Position numbers and translations under genes: made by a program. A DNA stretch of 64,000 nt from Wolfiporia cocos (lineage: Eukaryota; Basidiomycota; Agaricomycetes; Polyporales; Phaeolaceae), in NCBI GenBank assembly GCA_029448655.1, contig JACCLO010000002.1, positions 1,736,001-1,800,000 of the forward strand, given 5' to 3'. Positions 35,837 through 44,200 of this stretch are shown piece by piece (positions within the stretch are counted from its first letter, which is position 1; each line of letters opens with the position of its first letter). The notes beneath the pieces were generated by a model. It saw only the letters and a program-made list of their open reading frames with translations, ran no database searches and was not told the origin of the DNA.

Positions 35837-36091
35837 CTATGTCAAAAGGTAAGTGCTTACTGAAGCAACCTCTTCATTCCAGAACAAGAGGGAAGAGTCC
35901 AAAATGTGGCAACCATCCTGGCTGATAGGATATAAAACAGGTGCAAATGGAGTATACTTTTTATCAGTAGGATTTGTCTTGAGCAATGCCTGCAGCTGTG
36001 GGGTCATGCTAGGATTGGATGCCTTGCCACCAAAATAACTTGGGTTGAGCTTAAGGATCTGTGCAGCTACTCTCCAGACAGTGAGAACCAT
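35837..36091 (-). pseudogene. Possible fragment of a TE-associated fungal hypothetical protein
   Basis: An 84-codon minus-strand read (QILKLNPSYFGGKASN, TPQLQALLKTNPT, YTPFAPVLYP) resembles the family of repetitive hypothetical proteins spread with transposons in Agaricomycetes (DUF6698-like, from memory). It has no promoter or clear start and overlaps the decayed end of the transposase relic. Could be chance; low confidence. Confidence 0.35.
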
Positions 36092-36099
36092 GTGACAAT

Positions 36100-36465
36100 G
36101 TGCACCATTAAGAGCTGATGTGAACTACAACATAGACAGGGGCCTATTAGCCAATCAGATAAGCTAATTTAAGTTAACTTACAACAGATCCAAAATAGTC
36201 TATTTCCTTCATCATGCAGTGTAAGTCCTATCACAAGACTCACCCAGGGTGAGGGACCCTAAACATACCCCTGCCAGGTGTTAGGTAAGGGGTAGAACTC
36301 AGAGGATATGCTCATGTTGCTATGAGCAGCGGTTGCCTTCTAGGTACAAGCCAAGAAGCAGAGTGGGTATCACACAAGGTAGAGGTCAAGGGGCCAGCTT
36401 AGGCCCAAATGACAATCAGGCTAAGGTCCTAGTGACCTTGCCGTGAGTCATATATACATGAGGGT
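36100..36465. other. Repetitive flank of the gypsy insertion, left part
   Basis: Non-coding sequence rich in short direct repeats. It rejoins with 46,472 onward if the gypsy element and one AGGGT are removed, so the retrotransposon inserted into older repetitive DNA. Confidence 0.5.
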
Positions 36466-37164
36466 TGTCACAGATTTGGGACATGCCACTATTTTTCCCG
36501 TATTTTTACCTATTTATCTGGTATTTCTACGACCTTGTAGACATTTACGCTGCCAAGCGCTCGTCTACACGTACACGCAAACAAACAACACGTACACAAC
36601 GCGGTATACGTCCACCTGTCATAACAACGCGTACATAACACGTTTGTACGCGTCAATGACTCAGCGGACTAACCTCCGGTGTCACGCGCCTTACTCATAT
36701 CCCGATACCGGGTTATGTCAGTACAATTGGATAAGCGGCCCGCTCGTTATCACATGCCAATGCCCTTACGATTACTCATATCCCGATACCGGTATATAAG
36801 AATCACATGCATGGCTTACTAACGTAGCTACAGCCACTTCCACAACATGGACCTACGGTCCAAACAAACGATCTTACTGGTGCGGCCATTACCGGCGCAC
36901 ATGGTCTATTGTAGTTTACGACTTAACCATATTAGTTATGTCTGCGCACAGACCACCTTCATGTTTGGCTCCCTTACCGGTAACCAAACAAAGCATGTAT
37001 ATAAGTAGGGCTATCACTGCGGATAAGCCTTAGATTTGTTCTCTGCATTCGCACAGTTACATAACATCTCTGCTTGCGCCCACTAGCCTCCTCACCAACC
37101 TTCTGCAACTCCTTCAAGTCGCCTATAAGGTTATAGTGTGAGTCCCACAGTCTAGTCTGTGTCA
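36466..37164 (+). mobile_element. 5' LTR of the gypsy element
   Basis: 699 bp, TG...CA ends. Contains a 21-bp-scale direct repeat (ACTCATATCCCGATACCGG, at about 36,693 and 36,774), and two TATATAAG boxes (36,793 and 36,998). The second lies about 34 bp before the sequence AGATTTGTTCT (37,032-37,042), which is the likely RNA start. U5 would be the remaining 122 bp. Confidence 0.95.
36998..37005 (+). promoter_or_regulatory. LTR promoter TATA box
   Basis: TATATAAG, about 30-34 bp upstream of the predicted transcription start at about 37,032. A second identical box at 36,793 follows a 19-bp direct repeat and may be an alternative. Confidence 0.6.
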
Positions 37165-37166
37165 TA

Positions 37167-37177
37167 AGAACAAATCT
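37167..37177 (+). promoter_or_regulatory. Self-priming primer binding site
   Basis: AGAACAAATCT, starting 3 nt after the 5' LTR, is the exact reverse complement of the 11 nt AGATTTGTTCT at 37,032-37,042, the predicted 5' end of the RNA. This is the arrangement of Tf1-type elements, where the RNA's own first 11 nt prime minus-strand synthesis. No tRNA-3'-end match (TGG...) was seen here. Confidence 0.75.
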
Positions 37178-38209
37178 CCCCCTACCCCCGCCCTTGCGCT
37201 TGCGCTTGGGTCTGGGTTTCTATCCTACAGGGGCTATTACTTGTTGCTGCGCACATCCTTTTCTGCCTGACAAGGCGATTAGGGTGATAGTTGAGATCTG
37301 GGGGATACATCGCCATTCTCGGCAGAGGATTGGCAACCAGGGAAGCCACACCGCCTTTTTAGGCAGGAGGCCTACCTAACCCGGACTCCAGGGTCAAGGA
37401 GACATGGTCCTCGCTGACAAGCTTGGACCATGCGCGGTTAAGACCCGCCTGTGGAGAAAAGGGGACGGTCTGCCTGTGTGCGCCCAACCCCCTGTCATGG
37501 CAAGCGTTGTTCAGCGCCCCATCACTATCCATAGGGTCATCATTATGATGGCATGGGAATTTTCCAAAGCCGCCTCCCAGGCGTAAGGGACCTGCTTTGA
37601 ACCCGTTATGGGAAAAGCAGTGAGGGGGGTGACGTAAAAAATCACCCTGCCATAGGTCACTCGCGGTAGCCAATAGCATAAGTCCTCCGGGCAGCTCGGC
37701 GTGCGAGCATGGGTCAAACGGATTTGGGGCCCCATTGGAAGAGAAGCGCGTGGCCCACTCCTTCGGGATGTGGAGCGCTGCTGTCTCGCGATCTTAGATC
37801 GACAGTGGTTTTTTAGCCCTGATGTGACACCCATGTGGCTATAGACGGCAACCTCATTGTTGAAGCATGGACAGGCTAAGGGATGTAAAATCCCAGCCAC
37901 TTTCCGGCATCGTCCCTCCGGGGCGGTGTCGTGTATCCGATTCCCAATCATCTGACCCAGGAACCGGCCTGGCAGTCAGCAACTCTACCCCTGGAGTCGG
38001 CGCCTCTGACCGTTAGGGTCATGCGAATATCCGCGCCGTCTCGGCACAGGGTTTGCGCGCAACATAAGAGTAATTATGCCCCGTAGTACACCTTCTTTGC
38101 TCCTGAAAAGGAGTCCACTACCCTACCTTACATAATCCCTTTTATTCCTGTTCTTGGACGTATCACTGGGAAACTTCGTTTCTCATGAAAGCTGCACTTT
38201 CTTAGAATC
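37178..38209 (+). other. Long leader of the gypsy element
   Basis: About 1 kb between primer site and first ORF. Short ORFs occur but none has a known domain. Contains several inverted repeats (for example GCGATCTTAGATCGACAG near 37,780) and could hold packaging signals. Unusually long for a fungal gypsy leader. Confidence 0.5.
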
Positions 38210-39109
38210 ATGCCCCGCGTTACCCGTCGCACCCGTGGCTCCTCCACTGCCCCTTACGTCAAACCGGCGAAGCGGTCCCTTCTCAGCCGCATCGACACCG
38301 CCGACATTCCTCGGGCAGAGGACGTCACGTACACTCTTCCTGTAAAGGAAGACTACACCGGGAAGCTCCATCTTTGGGAGATTCCCGTCCACATGCCAAA
38401 GCACATCGCTGAGGCTGGGAAACCCGCTCCTCGACCTCCCAAGCCAGTTCCGCTCGCCAAGCGCATCTGGACAGAGGAAGAGAAGCTAGCCGCTTCCATT
38501 ACCGCCATGGAAAACCTTATCGAACTCCGCGAACTCAACAAGCTCAAGCTCGCCCGCGATAAGCTGAATAAGCGAATCGCCGCCAAGCAAGCCGCCAAGG
38601 AAGCCAAGCAAGCAGCTTCTTCACTGGCCCTCCGTCTCTCCAGCCCGGCGGCCGGACCTTCCGTTCCGGCCAACCACAAGATTCTCGACCCTTCCCTCGT
38701 CTTCGGGAAGAAGAAGCCTCTCCAAGCATGCGATCAAGTTATTCCCATGCTAGAAGGCACTCTCACTCGTCTCACTCCTCTCGCCAACCACCCCCCTAAT
38801 TACCCAGGCTTCCATATGGAAAACGACATGCGTTTCCATACTATGGTAGTAGAATTGGAGGATCTGGTGGATAACGTAAAGGATAGAGCGAGACGGGGGA
38901 GGATCACCAATAGAGACTGGAGAATTATGAAAAAGTATTGCAAACAGCTCGGCAATATTTCCTTTTTGGATTGGCGTACGGACTTGGCTCGTATCGTAGC
39001 AGAATGCGTAGCGCTACAAATTACTTTTGCCTTCGGTGTAACACCACCTGACAAGGTGGCAGGGCCCTCAACTACTTCGGTAGAAGAGGATATACTCGCG
39101 ATTGTATAG
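38210..39109 (+). CDS. Extra ORF upstream of gag (retrotransposon ORF1)
   Basis: 299 codons, ATG at 38,210 in a fair context (AATCATGCC). Basic N-terminus (MPRVTRRTRGSS, PAKRSLLSRID), then Pro-rich PRPPKPVPLAKRIW, a Lys/Ala coiled-coil (LKLARDKLNKRIAAKQAAKE), a linker, and a C-terminal helical domain (MVVELEDLVDNVKDRARR, WRIMKKYCKQLGNISFLDW, LARIVAECVALQITFAFGV). No zinc knuckle, protease or envelope-type transmembrane features. It is in a different frame from gag and separated from it by about 100 bp. Not a domain I recognise. Open and with a normal codon pattern, so it is likely translated; role in the element is unknown. Confidence 0.8.
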   Translation: MPRVTRRTRGSSTAPYVKPAKRSLLSRIDTADIPRAEDVTYTLPVKEDYTGKLHLWEIPVHMPKHIAEAGKPAPRPPKPVPLAKRIWTEEEKLAASITAMENLIELRELNKLKLARDKLNKRIAAKQAAKEAKQAASSLALRLSSPAAGPSVPANHKILDPSLVFGKKKPLQACDQVIPMLEGTLTRLTPLANHPPNYPGFHMENDMRFHTMVVELEDLVDNVKDRARRGRITNRDWRIMKKYCKQLGNISFLDWRTDLARIVAECVALQITFAFGVTPPDKVAGPSTTSVEEDILAIV

Positions 39110-39211
39110 TAGAAATACTATCATCTTTTAACTCTGAAATAGAGTGCGAGTGTGATCTATAACGAAAGTCGCAGCTTTCAAAACCAATCCCTTCTTAAAG
39201 AATCTAAGACA

Positions 39212-41251
39212 ATGAGTAACCGGAAACTAACATTCGTCACAAACAGATTCACAATGTCCTCCACCTCCTCCGTCAGCACTCCTCTCGCCCCCCGCAAGAT
39301 GCGCCTCCGCTCAGAAGGTCCGGTGACCCCGGTAGCTGGTCCCTCGGGAACCCAGCAACTGGTGACGCTAGAGCACCTAAGCGAGGGAGAAGAAGAGGAA
39401 GAGGAAGGAGAAGAGGAAATGCCGGAGTTTGCTCCCCCGCAAAGGGAATCTCCGACCAATCCCATGGGAACACGCCCAGGCTCCCCCATTACCGGATACC
39501 CACCGGCTCGTCGAACTCGCCCTATCGGGCCCGCCACCACACTGGAAATGGAATTTTCGGGTCCGACACGACAGACCAATGTCGCTGTCGAGAACAACCT
39601 CAAGGCGTACCTTCCTGAGGAGGAACACCACAAGGTGGATGGGTCCATACATGGGCCAATCATCGATGCCGCCGTACAACGGAGTGCGGCCATAAGCCAT
39701 GACACCACCGACACCCTAGGTCGAATGGTGCACGCCCGCCTGGAGCGTATCCATGAACGAATCGATTCCCTGGCTGGGCAATCCAGGGCCATCGAACAGA
39801 AGGCCCAAGACGAGCTACACGAGGCGGTAAATTCAGTCCGCAACGAGGTGCTGTCCACGCTGGTGGACCTTGGTAAGGAACTCCGACAGGAGTATACCGC
39901 CAAGTTCACCACGCTGGAAAAGGAGCTCCGAAAGGACTACCGGTCTCGGCTCGATGACCTCGAGGATGCGTTCGCCGAGCGCATGGAGAAGGTTGACGAA
40001 GAACTCCGGAGGATCCGCAAGAATCCCTCCGTTCCCAACCCTCCCGGCGTCCGCACGCCTCCGGAAGAACCCGCACCGGCCCCCGGCAATGCTCAAGCCC
40101 GTGCAGCCGAGGCCGCTGCCGCCGCACAAGCTGCAGCCGCTGCCGCAGCAGCCGTCGCCCCGCAGATTCCAGGTCTGCCTCAAAACCTGAAAATCCCCCC
40201 TCCCCCCGAATTCTCTGGGTCATCTGGAAAGGTGACTGCACAGGAATGGGTGGAGAAGATGGGCCTGTACTTCGGTACGCTCAGGGTCTACGATGACCAT
40301 GACCGTATCACCACGGCCCTCTTCCGCGTCACAGGGGACGCATACAAATCTTTCTCGCCTCTCATCAAGAAGGCAGGAAATGGAGAACCTCTCGGCACCT
40401 GGGAGGACTTCACCAAATCCGTAATGGTGCAATATGGGAAAATGACGGATAAGGAGATAGCCAAAAAGGAAATTCGCGGCTACTACGGCACGAAGGGCAA
40501 GGAACTGGCAGAATCAAACTATTTCAATTACTGCGAACGGTTCCGCACCCTCGGCCGACTCTCCGAAACCGCCAACGAGACTCTGGTGTGGGAATTCACC
40601 GAGACTCTCCCCGAAAAGGTTAAGGACACCTTAAACGTCCTCGGCAAGACTCCGTTCTTCAAGGCCCCGACCGACATCGAACCTCTGATCGACTTCGCTC
40701 TGGAAATGTACCAAACGTCATATCCAGACAAGATCAAGGGCTCGATCTTCGAGAAGGCCGGCAAGAAGGACTCGGCCCCTGCCGAAAAGAAGGAGACGTC
40801 CTCCGCTTCTGCGAAGAAGTCGGAGAAAAAGAAGGACAAGGGAAAGGCGCCCGCCAAAGCCCCCGCCGACACCGCCAATGCCGTCTGCACCTATTGCAAG
40901 CAGACGGGACACTATTTCAACAAGTGTCCTAAGCTTGCCGCGGACAAGGCTGCGGGAACGTTCGTGCCTGCCGCTCAGCGGGCCGAACAACAAAGGGCGA
41001 AGGATGCAGCTGCCGCGTCTGGAAAGACCACGGCTGCTCCTTCGGGTAGTGGAAAGGGACAGGCTTCTGGCAAGAAGCCGTACTCGGCGCCCCCCGCGGA
41101 TGGCAAGACGTATCGTGCCCGAACGATCTGGGAAGAAGTGACAGCTGACTCAAGCTCAGCAGGACCCTCGGCCCCCGCCACCACCGTCGCCAATGTCGGG
41201 ACCATCTCGGTTCCCCTCGCCCCAACCACACGTCTCGAAGACGTTCTGTGA
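39212..41251 (+). CDS. Gag polyprotein of the gypsy element
   Basis: Capsid-nucleocapsid precursor. From ATG 39,212 it has 679 residues; ATG 39,254 (MSSTSSVSTPLAPRKM) is an alternative. Layout: acidic Ser/Pro-rich head, long coiled coil (HARLERIHERIDSLAG to VDEELRRIRKN), an Ala-rich tract, the retrotransposon gag domain (QEWVEKMGLYFGTLRVYDDH, ALFRVTGDAYKSFSPLIKK, WEDFTKSVMVQYG, FRTLGRLSETANETLVWEF), a Lys-rich stretch and one CCHC knuckle CTYCKQTGHYFNKC near residue 558. The end overlaps pol by 59 bp, with pol in the +1 frame. Assembles virus-like particles and binds RNA by family. Confidence 0.95.
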   Translation: MSNRKLTFVTNRFTMSSTSSVSTPLAPRKMRLRSEGPVTPVAGPSGTQQLVTLEHLSEGEEEEEEGEEEMPEFAPPQRESPTNPMGTRPGSPITGYPPARRTRPIGPATTLEMEFSGPTRQTNVAVENNLKAYLPEEEHHKVDGSIHGPIIDAAVQRSAAISHDTTDTLGRMVHARLERIHERIDSLAGQSRAIEQKAQDELHEAVNSVRNEVLSTLVDLGKELRQEYTAKFTTLEKELRKDYRSRLDDLEDAFAERMEKVDEELRRIRKNPSVPNPPGVRTPPEEPAPAPGNAQARAAEAAAAAQAAAAAAAAVAPQIPGLPQNLKIPPPPEFSGSSGKVTAQEWVEKMGLYFGTLRVYDDHDRITTALFRVTGDAYKSFSPLIKKAGNGEPLGTWEDFTKSVMVQYGKMTDKEIAKKEIRGYYGTKGKELAESNYFNYCERFRTLGRLSETANETLVWEFTETLPEKVKDTLNVLGKTPFFKAPTDIEPLIDFALEMYQTSYPDKIKGSIFEKAGKKDSAPAEKKETSSASAKKSEKKKDKGKAPAKAPADTANAVCTYCKQTGHYFNKCPKLAADKAAGTFVPAAQRAEQQRAKDAAAASGKTTAAPSGSGKGQASGKKPYSAPPADGKTYRARTIWEEVTADSSSAGPSAPATTVANVGTISVPLAPTTRLEDVL

Positions 41252-44200
41252 AGAACACACCAGCCCCGCAGCGGCTGGGAGTGTACAGCGCCCCGAAGAA
41301 GCGCACCTCTACGAAGAGGCTTCACAGAGACCCCTTATCTTGTGGGAAGATAAGGCGGTCGTACGTCACCCGGTATCCCATATCGGTATATTCGGTAACT
41401 CGGCAATGGACTTTGCCCGGAGGACTCGGACACTAGCTACACGTGCCCCTCCTGTAAAATACTTTTATCCTGACCCGCTCGCGTCGAAGTTTTTCACTTT
41501 GTATAATGTACATGGAAACGATTCTCGAGACGACAATAAATCGTTCTCTATCGAAGTGGAACTGTGGGTATATGGAAAGAAAGTCAACGCCATGGCATTA
41601 ATCGACACCGGTGCATCAATAAGCGTCATTGATAAGAAACTCGTACACGAGGAAAAGTTAGTCACTCAGAAACTACCTTCGCCTCTCGAAATTCGCAACG
41701 CCGACGGTACCTCTAATACCGCCGGTAATATCAATATGGCAGTAAAAGCTTATATGGTGCACGAGGAACACAAGTCCACCGAATTCTTGTACGTAATGGA
41801 CGTGCAGAATGCGGATGTGATCCTCGGATATGATTGGTTCCTGAAACATAACCCGGACTTCAACTGGCCGGAAGGAACCTTCACATATCGGTGTACGGAA
41901 AAATGCAAACATGGCAAACGGGTTTCGATTTCTGAGGAAGAAGATGAAATCGAACCCCGCAACATCTATCAGATCATCAATGACTTTCCAATAGATTTTC
42001 TCGGCTTAGAGGAGCCTGAGAACCCCTTTGTCGCTTGGGTGAACACCCTTGACGAAGGAACGGAACTCCTTATCGATGCCATTCAGTCGATAACGGAGAA
42101 GTCGGATGATGAATTCCTGACAGATGCGGATCTCCAGAAATGGAAATCCTTGGTTCCGGAGGAATACCAGGAGTTTGGTCCCACGGTATTTTCTCAACGC
42201 GCATCCGAAAGGATGCCCGAGCGGAAACCATACGACCATGCCATCGACTTCCCCGATGACGCGGTACTACCGCCCCCGAGTAAGGCATACAAGATGTCTC
42301 CTCAGGAAGCGAACTCGCTAGATCAGTGGATCCAGGAAGAGTTACGGAAGGGCTACATCCGACACTCGAAATCCCCGATCGCGAGCCCGGTCTTCTTCGT
42401 CCCTAAAAAAGACGGCGGAGCCCGAATGGTAGTCGATTACCGAAAAGTAAACGACTTGACCATTAAAAACAGGTACCCTCTCCCACGCATAGACGAGCTT
42501 ATCGATAAGCTTAGCCAGGCTTCGATATTTACGAAGCTCGACTTGCGTTGGGGTTACAACAACGTAAGAATCAAGGAGGGAGATGAATGGAAGACCGCAT
42601 TCATTACGCCTAACGGCCTTTACGAAGCTGTAGTCATGTACTTCGGCTTTTGTAATGCACCCAGCACGTTCCAGCACATGATGAACGATATTCTAGGTGA
42701 CCTTATCAGAGAAGGAAAGGTCATTGTCTACCTAGACGACATCCTTGTGTTCGGAAACGACCTGTTGGAACACCGTCGTATTGTCAAGCAAGTATTACAA
42801 ATCTTGCAAGACAACGACTTGTTCGCGAAGCCTGAAAAGTGCTTCTTCGAACAAAGCAGTATTGAATACCTGGGAATGATCATTTCCAAAGGAAAAGTCG
42901 AAATGGACCCTAAGAAGGTAGCCGGTGTCATGGACTGGCCTACACCTGCCAAGGTGAAGGACGTCCAAGCCTTTGTTGGCTTCGCCAACTACTACCGTCG
43001 GTTCATTAAAGATTTCTCCAAAGTGGTTAAGCCGTTAACCGAACTGTCCAAGAAAAACACGCAATGGAACTGGGGACCCGAACAAGCGGAAGCCTTCCAA
43101 ACTCTCAAAGAAGCTTTCACATCGGCTCCAATACTCCGGATCCCAGATCAGGAGTCCCCGTTCCGCGTGGAAGCGGATTCTTCCGATTACGCAACTGGTG
43201 CAGTGCTATCACAATACTCTTCGGAGGATAAGCTCTGGCACCCGGTAGCCTTTTACTCGAAATCTCTATCAGCACCCGAAAGGAACTATGAGATTTACGA
43301 TAAGGAGTTGCTCGCAATCATCCGTGCTCTAGAGGAATGGAGACATTACCTCGAAGGACACCCACACAAATTTGAAGTATGGTCGGATCATCTCAATCTG
43401 ACATATTTCAAATCGGCACAACGGCTTACCCGGAGACAGGCACGTTGGAGTCTTTACCTGACAAGGTTCAACTTCACCATGTGCCACAAACCCGGTAAAA
43501 CAATGCTTACGGCTGATCCTCTGTCACGGAGGCCAGACCATGAAGAGGGGGTGGAACTCGACAATCGCGATCAAATTTTGCTGAAACCGGAATACTTTAC
43601 GGTTAGGGCGCTAGAAGCGTCACAGCAGGAGATACAATCAGGCGACGAGGACCTTCTCCGACAAATCCGACAAGCCCTCATGGACGATCAAATTACCAAG
43701 GATTACCAGGAACTACTGAAAAGTGGTCCCAAGGAATTCGGTAAAGATCTCCAGGAATGGAACATGGAGGCCGGATTACTCCTCAGACGAGGAAAAGTGT
43801 ACGTTCCAAAAGAGCCTAAGGAATTGCGCACGAAGATTCTGGAGTTACATCATGACCATGTGACGGCCGGACACTTCGGACGATGGAAGACCTATGAACT
43901 TCTGTCACGTAATTACTGGTGGCCTGGAATGACCACGATGGTAAAGCAATACGTGGAAGGTTGTGACACATGTCAACGCATGAAGAACCACAACCAGACC
44001 CCGTACGGACCCCTGCAACCGCTCCCAGTCCCGGAAGCACCTTGGGACACCGTCACAATTGACCTTATCGTCCACTTACCGCCCAGCGGCGAATTGAAAC
44101 AATTCAATGCTATTATGGTAATAGTGGACCGGCTTACCAAGCGAGCGCACTTCATTCCCACATCAGACAAGATAACGGCGAAAGAATTAGCGAACCTCCT

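Larger units (their letters stand above)
33901..36091 (+). pseudogene. Plavaka-type (KDZ/CMC) transposase relic, 5' part
   Basis: Broken DNA-transposon gene. The first piece (33,901) encodes a CxxC...H zinc-finger-like head, VFTCEICNGVFKTKG. A second piece (34,902-35,090) reads SPWEPFQTHADFELAEIA, a block typical of Plavaka transposases in Agaricomycetes; a frameshift near 35,065 breaks the continuation RDQIDSLIKLINAV and RFSLTSEAQLRDVWDAAS, then after an intron FEKHTITVPY. The coding strand is interrupted by a foldback element (34,360-34,830) and a solo LTR (35,281-35,818). After the LTR the read LEYKQVLCQK continues, then decays. The C-terminal catalytic part is absent. Family assignment rests on motif recall and is moderately sure. 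Confidence 0.6.

Noticed and set aside
37194..37379. Short ORF in the gypsy leader as a possible gene
   Set aside because: No motif, poor context, and not conserved evidence available.
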